A stretch of DNA of 64,000 nucleotides. Source: CAYWYR01 sp964462685 (GTDB lineage Bacteria > Bacteroidota > Ignavibacteria > Kapaibacteriales > UBA2268). The DNA is taken from contig CAYWYR010000001.1 of NCBI GenBank assembly GCA_964462685.1, forward strand, positions 124,001-188,000, given 5' to 3'. The position numbers were made by a program, and so were the translations under genes. The notes beneath the pieces were generated by a model. It was not told the DNA's origin. It was given only the letters and a program-made list of their open reading frames with translations, and ran no database searches. Below are positions 1 through 8,569 of the stretch, one piece after another (position 1 is the stretch's first letter; every line of letters begins with the position of its first letter).

Positions 1-92
1 ACTTCGATTTCATTATATTGATATACAGGAAACTGTCCTAAAGCAATGGCAGCCGTAGCCAGTAGTGATAAAAGTAGTGTAGTAATTTTCAT
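1..92 (-). CDS. secreted protein, N-terminal fragment
   Basis: An ATG at 92 on the minus strand opens a frame that is still open at the window edge. The 30 visible residues begin MKITTLLLSLLATAAIALGQ, a basic start followed by a hydrophobic stretch and a small-residue/Q end, which is a typical Sec signal peptide ending near the AlaLeuGly-Gln site. An AAGG lies about 6 bases upstream of the ATG. The gene is divergent from pdxJ with a spacer of about 130 bases. The mature protein is outside the window, so no function can be given. Confidence 0.6.
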   Translation of the reverse strand, partial: MKITTLLLSLLATAAIALGQFPVYQYNEIE

Positions 93-225
93 TGGTTACC
101 TTAATGATTATTTATTTCTTTTAATTGCCGTAACATCAAATATAAGCTTTTTGTCAGTCTTTAACTCTAAAAAAACTATGATTGTCTTTTTTCGTCATAA
201 CTGTTTTGAAAAAACTATTTGAAGT

Positions 226-948
226 ATGAAACTCAACGTCAATATTGATCATTTTGCCACACTTCGCAACGCGCGTGGATATCACTTCCCCGATCCTGTA
301 AAGGCTGCGGATATCGCGGAAGCGGCTGGTGCTAGTGGTATCGTCTGCCATTTGAGAGAAGATAGGCGGCATATTAAAGATGATGATGTAAAGAGATTGA
401 AAGAGTCCGTAAAAGGCCAGTTTGACTTCGAGATATCCCTCGATCCTGAGATACTTGATATAGCTATTGCCACAAGACCCGATCTTGTTACACTAGTACC
501 CGAAAAGAGGGAAGAGCTGACAACCGAAGGTGGCATGAACATGCAGACAACCGCGGAAAAACTAAAATCAATCATACCAAGATTCCATGAAGCCGGGATT
601 AGAGTATCACTATTTGTAGAACCTGATGAATATGCAATACGGCAAGCCACAGAGCTAAAAGCCGATATGGTAGAGCTCCACACAGGCCATTACTCCGATC
701 ACCACATAAAAAACGGCTGGGACTCAAAGTGTGAATATATGGTCGGCGGTTTTAAGTCCGCGGCTAAACTCGCAAAATCTCTTGGCCTAGAAGTTGCGGC
801 GGGGCACGGTATCACTCTTGATAACATTTCGCCTATTTCAGCGATCAAGGATATAGATGAGCTTTCAATTGGGCATGCACTGGTTGCGGATTCGCTTTTT
901 TTAGGTCTTGAAAATGCGGTAATTGCTTATCTTGAAAAAATGAAATAG
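226..948 (+). CDS. pdxJ: pyridoxine 5'-phosphate synthase PdxJ
   Basis: This enzyme condenses 1-deoxy-D-xylulose 5-phosphate with 3-amino-2-oxopropyl phosphate to make pyridoxine 5'-phosphate, the ring-closing step of the DXP-dependent vitamin B6 pathway in the cytoplasm. The 240-residue length is normal for the family. Visible family blocks are the N-terminal NVNIDHFATLRNARG, HLREDRRHI around residue 43, the VTLVPEKREELTTEGG segment, VELHTGHY, and the phosphate-binding AAGHGI near residue 190. The TIM-barrel enzyme appears intact. It stands alone on the plus strand, 72 bases before a lipoprotein gene. An ispF gene in the same window shows that the DXP supply pathway is present. Confidence 0.97.
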   Translation: MKLNVNIDHFATLRNARGYHFPDPVKAADIAEAAGASGIVCHLREDRRHIKDDDVKRLKESVKGQFDFEISLDPEILDIAIATRPDLVTLVPEKREELTTEGGMNMQTTAEKLKSIIPRFHEAGIRVSLFVEPDEYAIRQATELKADMVELHTGHYSDHHIKNGWDSKCEYMVGGFKSAAKLAKSLGLEVAAGHGITLDNISPISAIKDIDELSIGHALVADSLFLGLENAVIAYLEKMK

Positions 949-1020
949 CGTGAATATGCGTCTTATTATTGATTGATGTTATTTATAATAAAGAAAACTA
1001 ACTAATAAATAGGAACAGAT

Positions 1021-1872
1021 ATGAAAAAATTACTCAAACTCTCTAGCGTATTGTTGCTTTCAACTGCGATGTTCACAGCTTGCGACGATGATGATGACGG
1101 ACCGATCAATCCGATAGATAATACCGACCCGACCGTAACCTACGTTACATTCGACGCCGGTAGTTACTGGATATACGAAAGCAATGAATATGATGATGAG
1201 AACCCCCAGATAGGAGAGACTACAAGAGATTCCACTGTAGTTGATGTGAAACTGCTTTTCGCCCAAAGAACAGCTACCAAGTATAATACTTATGAAATGA
1301 ACGCTGACGGTTCATATCCCGCCGATCCGACCGCTATCGATTATTACTCAGAAGAAGAAGGGAATATATGGGTGTATAGTGATGTGATAAATTCTCGCCT
1401 ATCGATTGATGAATTTGAGGATTTAGACCTATCTATCCCTGACGGATGGCTTCAGATAAGAGATATAGGTGCGAATGGTGAATGGACTCTTCAAACAGTC
1501 AACCTCCAAGACTTTACTGTGCCATTAGAGGGTTTTGGAGAAGCATCTATTAGTAATGGTACCTTATCGCTAAAAGCAAGAAATCTCGGTACAGATAACT
1601 TCACATTAAACGGAGCTGAGTTCCCAGTTATAAAACAAGAAATCAGTTTCGAGCTAAATGGCGAAGGAACATTTTTAGGCCAACCAGCTGGGACAATAAC
1701 AGGAAGCACGCGCTATGAAATGTGGTTTAGTGAAGATTACGGGCTAGTGCAAACTAATTTTATGCCTTTTGGTGTAAGAAGTTCCATTATCGATCCAGAA
1801 AGTGATATTTACACTCAACCTGGTACTCTTACATCAGCAGTTGATGCACAAGTTGTATTATCTGATGATTAA
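1021..1872 (+). CDS. Asp-rich lipoprotein of unknown function
   Basis: The 283-residue protein starts MKKLLKLSSVLLLSTAMFTAC, a lipoprotein signal peptide with the lipobox FTAC (lipidated Cys21), followed by a run of six acidic residues. An acidic stretch right after the lipidated Cys is the kind of signal that directs lipoproteins to the cell surface in some Bacteroidota (inference). The mature part is rich in Thr, Asp and aromatic residues and looks beta-strand rich; I recognise no named domain. An AGGA at about -10 supports the start. A clear terminator hairpin follows the stop codon, so it is probably monocistronic. Confidence 0.85.
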   Translation: MKKLLKLSSVLLLSTAMFTACDDDDDGPINPIDNTDPTVTYVTFDAGSYWIYESNEYDDENPQIGETTRDSTVVDVKLLFAQRTATKYNTYEMNADGSYPADPTAIDYYSEEEGNIWVYSDVINSRLSIDEFEDLDLSIPDGWLQIRDIGANGEWTLQTVNLQDFTVPLEGFGEASISNGTLSLKARNLGTDNFTLNGAEFPVIKQEISFELNGEGTFLGQPAGTITGSTRYEMWFSEDYGLVQTNFMPFGVRSSIIDPESDIYTQPGTLTSAVDAQVVLSDD

Positions 1873-1892
1873 TAGAAACGAGATGAGTTAGA

Positions 1893-1929
1893 AGCCAGCT
1901 ATAAAAAATAGTCTGGCTTTTTTTATTTT
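1893..1929 (+). terminator. Rho-independent terminator after lipoprotein gene
   Basis: Arms AGCCAG (1893-1898) and CTGGCT (1913-1918), extended by CTAT/ATAG with one bulge, are followed by a run of T. It lies 20 bases after the stop codon of the upstream lipoprotein gene. Confidence 0.85.
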
Positions 1930-1933
1930 CTGC

Positions 1934-1964
1934 TTGCAGATTAACTTAATCTTCCTTAAATTTG
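1934..1964 (+). promoter_or_regulatory. Bacteroidota-type promoter for tRNA-Val
   Basis: TTG at 1934-1936 and TAAATTTG at 1957-1964 are separated by 20 bases. This matches the -33/-7 consensus (TTTG, TAnnTTTG) known for the primary sigma factor of Bacteroidota. Transcription would start roughly 45-50 bases before the tRNA. The same arrangement precedes two other tRNA genes here. Confidence 0.7.
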
Positions 1965-2018
1965 TCTCTCTTTTGAAAGAGATGACGGCAAAAGTTGTTG
2001 CTCGATAAAAGTAGAAAG

Positions 2019-2096
2019 GGGCGATTAGCTCAGTTGGTTCAGAGCATCTGCCTTACAAGCAGAGGGTCGGGAGTTCGAGTCTCTCATCGCCCACCA
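2019..2096 (+). tRNA. tRNA-Val (anticodon TAC)
   Basis: The cloverleaf folds with acceptor GGGCGAT/ATCGCCC, D arm GCTC/GAGC, anticodon stem TCTGC/GCAGA with loop CTTACAA (anticodon TAC), and T arm GGGAG/CTCTC around TTCGAGT. The discriminator is A2093 and the 3' CCA is encoded (2094-2096), unlike the three other tRNAs in the window. Confidence 0.96.
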
Positions 2097-2109
2097 CGAT
2101 ACATAATTA

Positions 2110-2143
2110 AAGCAAGGCTCTTAGTTGACCTTGCTTTTCTTTT
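2110..2143 (+). terminator. terminator between tRNA-Val and tRNA-Leu
   Basis: AAGCAAGG (2110-2117) pairs with CCTTGCTT (2129-2136), followed by a T-rich tract. It lies 13 bases after the tRNA-Val gene, so the next tRNA probably has its own promoter or depends on read-through. Confidence 0.8.
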
Positions 2144-2161
2144 ATATAGTTACAAGTATCA

Positions 2162-2245
2162 GCCCGGATGGCGGAACTGGTAGACGCGTTGGATTCAAAA
2201 TCCAATGATAGCAATATCGTGCGGGTTCGAGTCCCGCTCTGGGTA
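2162..2245 (+). tRNA. tRNA-Leu (anticodon CAA)
   Basis: A class II tRNA with acceptor GCCCGGA/TCTGGGT, anticodon stem TTGGA/TCCAA around loop TTCAAAA (anticodon CAA), a long variable arm TGATA/TATCG, and T arm GCGGG/CCCGC. The CCA end is not encoded. It reads the UUG codon. Confidence 0.96.
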
Positions 2246-2255
2246 CAAAGTAAAA

Positions 2256-2290
2256 AAGCAAAACCTTCATAGGTTTTGCTTTTCTTGTTT
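2256..2290 (+). terminator. terminator after tRNA-Leu(CAA)
   Basis: AGCAAAACCT and AGGTTTTGCT form a perfect 10-bp stem with a 4-base TCAT loop, followed by TTTCTTGTTTT. It lies about 12 bases after the tRNA. Confidence 0.9.
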
Positions 2291-2347
2291 TGATACACTT
2301 GTCTGCAATATCTCATAGCCATTAATTAGAAGTAGCGCCATAGTCGA

Positions 2348-2405
2348 GTGTCATACTTGAGTGTCACACTGAGCCTGCCCGAGTGCCTGTCGAAATATAG
2401 ACAAG
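2348..2405 (+). repeat. intergenic hairpin repeat, long form (copy 1)
   Basis: This 58-base unit closely matches 10481-10538. It carries the core CTGAGCCTGCCCGAGTGCCT, then an AAATA word and a terminal GACAAG. It lies in the 328-base spacer between tRNA-Leu and der (convergent). Apart from the terminator and two repeat copies I see nothing else in that spacer. The ends of the family form an imperfect hairpin. Confidence 0.75.
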
Positions 2406-2493
2406 AGCATTGCAAGATTCAATATGCTAAAGTTTCTGGATTCCTCGGCCTATCGGCACTCGGAATGACGGTTACTATGTATTGTCATACTTA

Positions 2494-2527
2494 CTTGTCA
2501 TATTGTGGCTATTGAAATATAGACAAG
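2494..2527 (+). repeat. intergenic hairpin repeat, short form (copy 2)
   Basis: A 34-base unit with left arm CTTGTCATATT and right arm AATATAGACAAG, so it can fold as an imperfect hairpin with a loop of about 11 bases. It matches 14337-14370 in arms and length. It lies just before the 3' end of der, on the convergent side. Confidence 0.75.
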
Positions 2528-2574
2528 TACAGTGCAACACTAAATATGCTATGTGATCGGAATGATATATGTTT

Positions 2575-3906
2575 CTATTTCTCTGGGCGATCTTCCCACT
2601 TTGTGTTTTTGCGTCTGAAAATCAAAGAGATAGGTGTACCTTCGAACCCGTAAAGCTCTCTAATCTTACGTTCAAGGAAACGTTTGTAATTCTCGGTAAG
2701 ATCAGAAGGGTAGTTTAAGAACAGAGCGAATACTGGTGGCTCTGTTCCAACTTGGGTTACAAAGTTGATCCGCATATCACGGCCCCTTATTGCAGGTGGG
2801 GGAGTAACTTCAACAATAGGAAGTATTTGCTCATTTAGTTCATGTGTTTTGATGCGAAGCTTCCTATTGGCTTGAACTGTTTTAGCCATCTCAAGTATTT
2901 TGTGAATCCTCTGTTTTGTAAGGGCAGAGGCAAATAAAACGGGCGCATAGCTGATCGTTCTCATTTCCTCAGCAAAGTTCTTTCTTAGGGTATCAGCGGT
3001 TTTGTCATCTTTTTCGATTATATCCCACTTGTTGTAAACGATGATGATACCTTTTCGGGCTTCTTCGAGCTGGTTGATTATCTTTTTATCTTGATCTTCT
3101 AAGCCACGGGTCGCGTCAATCATCACGATGCCTATGTCACATCGTTCTATCGCACGCTGTGTTCTCAGTACGCTATAAAGCTCGATGTTCTCTTTAACTT
3201 GCGCCCTTTTTCTTAGGCCTGCAGTATCGATAAGGACAAGTTCTTCACCTTCATATTCTACGGCGGTATCTATCGCATCGCGAGTAGTGCCGGCTACATC
3301 TGTGACAATTAGCCTATCATACCCAAGAAATGCATTGATAAGCGAAGATTTTCCTGCGTTGGGTCTGCCGACTACTGCCAGTTTTAATCTATCGTCAACT
3401 TCGTCTTCTGGGTTAGCCTCCAGCCCAGATACTAATTTATCCATAAATTCGCCAGTGCTTCGCCCGTTCATGGCGGACATAGCATAAGGATCACCAAGCC
3501 CAAGAGAGTAGAACTCGTATGCGAAATTATCCTGGTTGGCGTTATCGGCTTTGTTCACAGCCATCACCACGGGCTTGTTGCTTTGGCGGAGTATCTGGGC
3601 TATGTCCTCATCGAACTTAGTGACTCCGTCCCGAGCATCTACTACGAATATTATAGCATCAGCTTCTTCGATGGCGAGTTCAGCCTGCTCTCGAATGGCT
3701 TTTTCCATTACGGTTTCGCTTCCGGGTATAAAACCGCCAGTATCGATAAGGTCAAAATAGATTCCGTTCCAATCTGATTTACCGTAGATCCTGTCTCGTG
3801 TTACTCCAGGCGTATCCTCCACTATGGCTTCTCTGTTACCAACAAGCCTGTTAAAGAGTGTGGATTTTCCTACGTTTGGCCTACCTACTATCGCTACTAA
3901 GTTCAT
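2575..3906 (-). CDS. der: ribosome biogenesis GTPase Der (EngA)
   Basis: Der is an essential double-GTPase that helps mature the 50S subunit. The 443-residue protein has two G domains in tandem: the first P-loop GRPNVGKST at residues 8-16 with DTPGVTRDR and NKAD, the second GRPNAGKSS at about 180-188 with DTAG and NKWD. A C-terminal KH-like domain follows, ending in the basic FRRKNTKWEDR, typical of the family. The length is normal and all nucleotide-binding motifs are intact. A promoter match lies at 4010-4039, giving a leader of roughly 100 bases. Confidence 0.97.
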   Translation of the reverse strand: MNLVAIVGRPNVGKSTLFNRLVGNREAIVEDTPGVTRDRIYGKSDWNGIYFDLIDTGGFIPGSETVMEKAIREQAELAIEEADAIIFVVDARDGVTKFDEDIAQILRQSNKPVVMAVNKADNANQDNFAYEFYSLGLGDPYAMSAMNGRSTGEFMDKLVSGLEANPEDEVDDRLKLAVVGRPNAGKSSLINAFLGYDRLIVTDVAGTTRDAIDTAVEYEGEELVLIDTAGLRKRAQVKENIELYSVLRTQRAIERCDIGIVMIDATRGLEDQDKKIINQLEEARKGIIIVYNKWDIIEKDDKTADTLRKNFAEEMRTISYAPVLFASALTKQRIHKILEMAKTVQANRKLRIKTHELNEQILPIVEVTPPPAIRGRDMRINFVTQVGTEPPVFALFLNYPSDLTENYKRFLERKIRELYGFEGTPISLIFRRKNTKWEDRPEK

Positions 3907-4009
3907 CTGTCAATCTTTTATTTATCTAATGTATGCATGTTTACAGTCGGCAAAGCAATACAGTGTATTTCATGCGTCAATATGCCTACTCGGTTAAACG
4001 CCTGCATGG

Positions 4010-4039
4010 CAAAATTAACTTATCTGAGACTATTCCCAA
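4010..4039 (-). promoter_or_regulatory. Bacteroidota-type promoter candidate for der
   Basis: On the minus strand TTG (4037-4039) and TAATTTTG (4010-4017) are 19 bases apart, matching the -33/-7 consensus seen before the tRNAs. It lies about 100 bases upstream of der and within the divergent spacer shared with the ABC transporter genes. Confidence 0.55.
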
Positions 4040-4075
4040 GTCGGTTTTATCCGCAACACATTAATTACTTCAAGT

Positions 4076-5032
4076 ATGCCCGTATTAGAGATCGATAATC
4101 TTGTAAAAGAGTTCCGAAACCTGAAGGCAGTCGATAATCTTTCATTATCGGTAGAAAAGGGGGAGATATATGGCTTCCTCGGCCCGAACGGAGCTGGCAA
4201 AAGCACTTCAATCCGTATTATACTCTCACTTATTAAGCCGACTTCAGGCAGTATAGCACTTTTCGGTAAAAAACTCCGCTGGGGGGATAGAGATCCTTTC
4301 GGAAAGATCGGTGCTTTGGTTGAACGTCCGGATTTCTATAATTATCTACCAGCATTCCGGAACCTTGAGTTTTTCGGTGCTATCTCAAATGCGGATGTTT
4401 CTAAAGAAAATCTATTCAGGCAGTTAAAAACAGTTGGGTTGGAAGGTAGAGAGAAAGATAAGGTAAAGACATATTCCTTAGGGATGAAGCAGAGGCTTGG
4501 GATAGCTCAGGCTCTTCTTCACGACCCAGAATTTATCATACTCGATGAACCTACAAACGGGCTCGACCCGCAAGGTATGCACGAAATGAGGGAGCTAATC
4601 AAAAGCCTTTCTCGAGACCACGGCAAAACCGTTTTCTTATCCTCCCATATCCTGGCAGAGGTTGAATCGATAGCTTCTTCTATGGCTATCATCAACAAAG
4701 GTAAAACACTTGTTCAGGGAAAAGTACAATCCCTTCTGGATAGGGGTAGCAATAAAATCCTGATGCGTGTATCGAGTCTGCCGGAATCAATCGAGGCCTT
4801 GCAAGGTAGTAGGTTGGAATCCGATAAATTTGGTTTGCATGAGGATTATCTTCAATTACTGATTCCTAAAGGGGATATATCTTATGTAGTGGATTTATTG
4901 AGAATGCACAATATAGATATCTATGAGATCAAATCATCACGCTCCCTGGAGGCTTATTTCTTAGATGTAACAAAAGGAAAATACGATCAGGAAATCGCAA
5001 GCGGAAAACTAGCCATAGGGGGTACGGAATGA
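4076..5032 (+). CDS. ABC transporter ATP-binding protein
   Basis: A 318-residue ABC-2 type ATPase. Walker A GPNGAGKST is at residues 36-44, the signature is YSLGMKQR near 140, Walker B is FIILDEPTNGLD and the H-loop is SSHIL. About 80 extra residues follow the nucleotide-binding domain, as in CcmA/NatA/bacitracin-type exporters. Its stop overlaps the start of the permease gene by four bases (ATGA), so the two are translationally coupled and should form one exporter. The substrate cannot be read from sequence; drug, peptide or lipid export are all known for this class. Confidence 0.92.
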   Translation: MPVLEIDNLVKEFRNLKAVDNLSLSVEKGEIYGFLGPNGAGKSTSIRIILSLIKPTSGSIALFGKKLRWGDRDPFGKIGALVERPDFYNYLPAFRNLEFFGAISNADVSKENLFRQLKTVGLEGREKDKVKTYSLGMKQRLGIAQALLHDPEFIILDEPTNGLDPQGMHEMRELIKSLSRDHGKTVFLSSHILAEVESIASSMAIINKGKTLVQGKVQSLLDRGSNKILMRVSSLPESIEALQGSRLESDKFGLHEDYLQLLIPKGDISYVVDLLRMHNIDIYEIKSSRSLEAYFLDVTKGKYDQEIASGKLAIGGTE

Positions 5033-5868
5033 TAGCAAAACTAGTCAGGCTAGAGCTTTTAAAGATTTTCAGTAAATGGCGTACATATATCGGTTTTATA
5101 GCTGTTGGTGTTTTAGTACCGCTTATACATGCTGCCATGTATATTGAGGGTGAAACATACATCGGTTTTATCACTAATTCTTTAGAAGAGATATTCGAGT
5201 TCAACGGGGAGCTTCTGAACGGTTATGTTGTTGCGAGAATAATACTGCAGACCTTATATGTAAATATACCGCTGCTGATAACCCTTGTAGCTGGGGACTT
5301 GCTTGCCGGAGAGGCCACTTCTGGTACTTATCGCCTGTTGCTTGTAAGGCCTGCCTCCAGAACTCAGATAGCTGTAGCCAAATATATCGCAGGCTTGATA
5401 TATGTTTTCCTTTTGGTTGCCTGGCTTGCGGTTCTTACACTCGGTATAGGGCTGCTGATTCACGGTACGGGTGATATGCTAGTAGTTGGCCAAAAGATTA
5501 CCATACTGCCAGAAGTGGATGTACCTTGGAGGTTCTGGGCGGCTTTCGGGCTGGCTTTTATAGCTATGTGGACTGTATATACGATAACTTATATGTTTTC
5601 CGCTATAGTAGAGAACGCCATTGGTCCTATTTTCTCGACTATGGCGATAATCATTGTTTTTTCTATAATCGGTGTTCTGGGTATAGGCTTTTTGGAAGAT
5701 ATATCTCCTTACCTATTTACGACGCACATGGTATCTTGGCGACTGCTTTTTGAGCTTGATGTAGATTACTCACTAGTTTGGGAGTCTATTGCGGTTCTGA
5801 TGGCACATACGCTTATAATCGCAACTGGTACAGTACTTTATTTTAAAAGGAAGGATATAAATACATAG
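5029..5868 (+). CDS. ABC-2 type permease
   Basis: The 279-residue integral membrane protein has about six hydrophobic segments. It has the pattern of ABC-2 permeases: a basic N-terminus, a first segment IGFIAVGVLVPLIHA, then a cytoplasmic loop with GDLLAGEATSGTYRLLLVRP, which is the family's E-x-x-x-G-T coupling region, and the remaining helices. It is the membrane partner of the upstream ATPase, with which it overlaps by four bases. No terminator was recognised after the stop; an AT-rich spacer of 114 bases follows. Confidence 0.88.
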   Translation: MIAKLVRLELLKIFSKWRTYIGFIAVGVLVPLIHAAMYIEGETYIGFITNSLEEIFEFNGELLNGYVVARIILQTLYVNIPLLITLVAGDLLAGEATSGTYRLLLVRPASRTQIAVAKYIAGLIYVFLLVAWLAVLTLGIGLLIHGTGDMLVVGQKITILPEVDVPWRFWAAFGLAFIAMWTVYTITYMFSAIVENAIGPIFSTMAIIIVFSIIGVLGIGFLEDISPYLFTTHMVSWRLLFELDVDYSLVWESIAVLMAHTLIIATGTVLYFKRKDINT

Positions 5869-5982
5869 AAAAGCAGATTATCATCATTTCAATTAATTAT
5901 ATAGTCTTTAAAATTCAAGAAATTTATTTAAAAAAACATTAGTTCTGTAACTAATTAGGTTGTCGTATTGTTCTAATATAAA

Positions 5983-6828
5983 ATGAAGTACTCAATAAGC
6001 ATAATAATGGTTATCATAGTTTCTTTTCTTATTTCATGTGATGATAACGATATCGTTTCAGGTAGAAATGAATATGAAAAGAAGCTTACAAGAATCTCAT
6101 TTGTGGAATCCCATATTGACTTTATATCTTTAAGTTATAATCAAAAAGGAGATATGAACTCAGCGTATATAAAATACTTTGGGATTAATCCTAACATCAG
6201 GGAATATATCACTTGGAGTAACCATGAAAATATCAGACAATTTGACAAGTTAGTTGACTATGGCCCTGAAAATCAAATGAAATCTATTTTTGTGAAAGAA
6301 GTTACCAATCCAAATCGAAAGATTTATTCTTTTGTTGATGGCATAAATGAAACAGGTCTTACAAGAGAATACTCCAATATAGAAATAGAATATATCGAAA
6401 ATATAGTAATTGATCTTATTATCTCTGATACACTTTTAGCTCACGATTATAATTTTGATCTTACAACAAATGAAATAAATATTATATCCACCGTTTTGGA
6501 TAATCCGCAAACTAAATATGAATACTCGGCGAGTTATGTTTCTAAAAAAAAGCCTACACCTTTTAAAGATCTATACTTTCTCGGGAGCCACTTCTTAAAT
6601 ATATCTCCTATATTCGTTTTTGATGAGTTGCTAGAAAACTTCACTATTAAGCCATACCAAAATAATGGGTGGATAGAAAAAGAATATTCTTACGATTATA
6701 AGTATGATAGAGATGGATATCCCATAACGATAAATGAGTATGTAAATGGTAACTCGTTGCCTAAAACAATTATTAACTTAGAATGGGATGATATAAAAAA
6801 TGCTTCATCAATAGATACTGTAAAATGA
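5983..6828 (+). CDS. lipoprotein of unknown function, tandem paralogue A
   Basis: The 281-residue protein begins with a hydrophobic signal and lipobox LISC (Cys19), followed by the acidic DDNDI. It shares an overall plan with the next gene: an early LTRISF...IDFISLSY block, a long Asn/Asp/Tyr-rich middle, a late YSYDYKYDRDGYPITINEY block, and an ending NLEWD. The blocks resemble the repetitive YDxxGNxT strand motifs of Bacteroidota DUF4595-like surface proteins, but I cannot assign the family with certainty. The gene is markedly AT-rich compared with its neighbours. Its stop overlaps the next start (ATGA). Confidence 0.82.
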   Translation: MKYSISIIMVIIVSFLISCDDNDIVSGRNEYEKKLTRISFVESHIDFISLSYNQKGDMNSAYIKYFGINPNIREYITWSNHENIRQFDKLVDYGPENQMKSIFVKEVTNPNRKIYSFVDGINETGLTREYSNIEIEYIENIVIDLIISDTLLAHDYNFDLTTNEINIISTVLDNPQTKYEYSASYVSKKKPTPFKDLYFLGSHFLNISPIFVFDELLENFTIKPYQNNGWIEKEYSYDYKYDRDGYPITINEYVNGNSLPKTIINLEWDDIKNASSIDTVK

Positions 6829-7667
6829 TATCGATTATATCAAATAACATAAGGTTTATTGTTTGTTCTCTAATAGCAATTTCAATTTTAGTAGCCTGCG
6901 ATGACAGGGATAATATACTAACTGATGATAAGCAGAACATTCCTTTATTAAGAAAAATCACCTTTCAACATGAAGACTTTCATAGTATTGATTTCAAATA
7001 CGACGAGTCAGATATTATTGATACTATATATGCCCGAATCGGAGATCATATTCAAGAGATATTTGTTGACTATCAAGATGTGGACACATTTTATAGAACC
7101 AGGATTCTGATAGACAACCTATATTTAAGTGGTTTTTATGACTCTGAAACAAAAAAATATTGGGAAGGAAGTACAAAGGTAGTAGAGATTTTAGGTTCAG
7201 GGCTATATGAATCAGATCAACCTCTTGAGCATTATTTTGTGCGATATAATAATTCCGATACTACGGAGATAGAGTTTAACAGAGATTACATATGGAATAG
7301 ACGCGCTATTGTCAATCATACTTTCGACTTCGATAATGATAACAGATGGATTAGTACTTTCTCTAATGAGGAATCGCAGGAAATCTATATACTATATTCC
7401 TTTGTATTGAGACCTGAACTGAATCCACTACATCAGCTTGATTTTATGCCTTTTAGTTTTTTAACTGCTTTTAGCCCAATGCTTTTTCATAACAGATTAT
7501 TAGATCGTGTGGAACCCATAAAATATAATGGGATATCTATGCCTGTTGCTACTATAACTTATGATTATGAATTCGATATTGATGGTAATCTTACCAAGGC
7601 AGTTGAAACTTTCGTTGAAAATGATAAAGATTCTATTGGGAATATTATTGATTTAGAATGGTATTGA
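6825..7667 (+). CDS. lipoprotein of unknown function, tandem paralogue B
   Basis: A 280-residue protein nearly equal in length to the preceding gene and overlapping it by four bases. The signal peptide ends in lipobox LVAC followed by DDRDN. Corresponding blocks are LRKITFQ...HSIDFKYDES near the start, ITYDYEFDIDGNLTKAVE near residue 245, and an ending DLEWY. The shared layout points to an old tandem duplication. Low GC and an Asn/Asp/Ile-rich composition differ from nearby housekeeping genes. Function is unknown; surface exposure is inferred from the acidic post-Cys sequence. Confidence 0.82.
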   Translation: MISIISNNIRFIVCSLIAISILVACDDRDNILTDDKQNIPLLRKITFQHEDFHSIDFKYDESDIIDTIYARIGDHIQEIFVDYQDVDTFYRTRILIDNLYLSGFYDSETKKYWEGSTKVVEILGSGLYESDQPLEHYFVRYNNSDTTEIEFNRDYIWNRRAIVNHTFDFDNDNRWISTFSNEESQEIYILYSFVLRPELNPLHQLDFMPFSFLTAFSPMLFHNRLLDRVEPIKYNGISMPVATITYDYEFDIDGNLTKAVETFVENDKDSIGNIIDLEWY

Positions 7668-7794
7668 AGTATCTACCTTATCTATTTAATAATACTGTTT
7701 ACTATATACCGCTACTAATCTTCAAAACACTATTGTTTGATTTTATATTATCCTTATCTTGCATCCAATTGTTAATCATAAACCATATAACAAA

Positions 7795-8442
7795 ATGAAT
7801 AGAATCTTTTTATCGCTAATGGCGATTGGCTTGTTTGGCTCAGGTACTTTGATTACATCTTGCGGCGAGGATAACGACGGTGATGCTGCCGAAGTAATGA
7901 ACGAGATCGACGGTATTGAGAACCAGCTAGGCCTGGAAGTTGAAAGCGAGTATGAAAACGACGGCTTACTCGAGCTCGGTGAATACAACGTAGTTGTACC
8001 AAAAGAGTGGATCGGCGAAAAACCGGCTAACGGTATGCGAGTGGCACAGTACAAGATACCGAACAATGACGAAGTATCGATGTATGTTACCAAACTGCCA
8101 AAGAACGGCATGATGGGTGATATGAGCGATCCTTCCGTTATTATGGACAAGTGGAAGGCAGAGTTCAGCGGTGCTGAAGAGACTATGGACAAGAACTTTG
8201 ACTCCGGTGCTGTTATGTATGCAACCGATGGTATGTACACACATACTGATATGGCGACTGGTAATGCTACTTCTTACGATGATTATATGATGCTGGGCGG
8301 TTTCCTACCAGGCCGGGAAAGTATCTACACTTTCAAAATGGTTGGGCCAAAGGCTGCTGTAGCTGAATATACTGAGAAATTCGAAGAGATGATGGAAAGC
8401 ATCACTTTAGTAGATGAAATGGATGAGGACGAACTTCTGTAA
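7795..8442 (+). CDS. acidic lipoprotein of unknown function
   Basis: I place the start at the ATG at 7795, giving 215 residues beginning MNRIFLSLMAIGLFGSG, with lipobox ITSC. A longer frame from a TTG at 7759 would bury the signal peptide and is unlikely. The mature protein is acidic and Met-rich and ends in a DEMDEDELL tail. A central part with the WIGEKP and VAQYKIP words resembles stand-alone periplasmic beta-sandwich proteins, but no family is recognised. A terminator hairpin follows at 8492. Confidence 0.82.
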   Translation: MNRIFLSLMAIGLFGSGTLITSCGEDNDGDAAEVMNEIDGIENQLGLEVESEYENDGLLELGEYNVVVPKEWIGEKPANGMRVAQYKIPNNDEVSMYVTKLPKNGMMGDMSDPSVIMDKWKAEFSGAEETMDKNFDSGAVMYATDGMYTHTDMATGNATSYDDYMMLGGFLPGRESIYTFKMVGPKAAVAEYTEKFEEMMESITLVDEMDEDELL

Positions 8443-8491
8443 CTGTCAGCTAGATACCACTCAGATACTACTTACCGTATTCAAAATGATA

Positions 8492-8530
8492 AGCCCTGTT
8501 GCTAAATTCTAGCTTCGGGGCTCTTTTTTG
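8492..8530 (+). terminator. terminator after lipoprotein gene
   Basis: AGCCC (8492-8496) pairs with GGGCT (8518-8522), with an inner GCTA/TAGC helix, followed by CTTTTTTG. It separates the lipoprotein gene from the convergent umuC gene. Confidence 0.75.
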
Positions 8531-8569
8531 TGGTGTCGAGCTACACCCTTGCTTTAATACCTGCCATAC

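Noticed and set aside
1995..2322. Small plus- and minus-strand frames over the two tRNA genes
   Set aside because: Both run across well-folded tRNAs and terminators and have no protein-like composition.
2320..2570. CRISPR-like direct repeats
   Set aside because: The repeated units are unequal in spacing, form hairpins and recur as single copies in other spacers; no cas genes are present.
7776..8240. 154-residue minus-strand frame opposite the acidic lipoprotein
   Set aside because: It is antisense to a gene with a clear lipoprotein signal and has a Ser/Pro/Ile-rich shadow composition.
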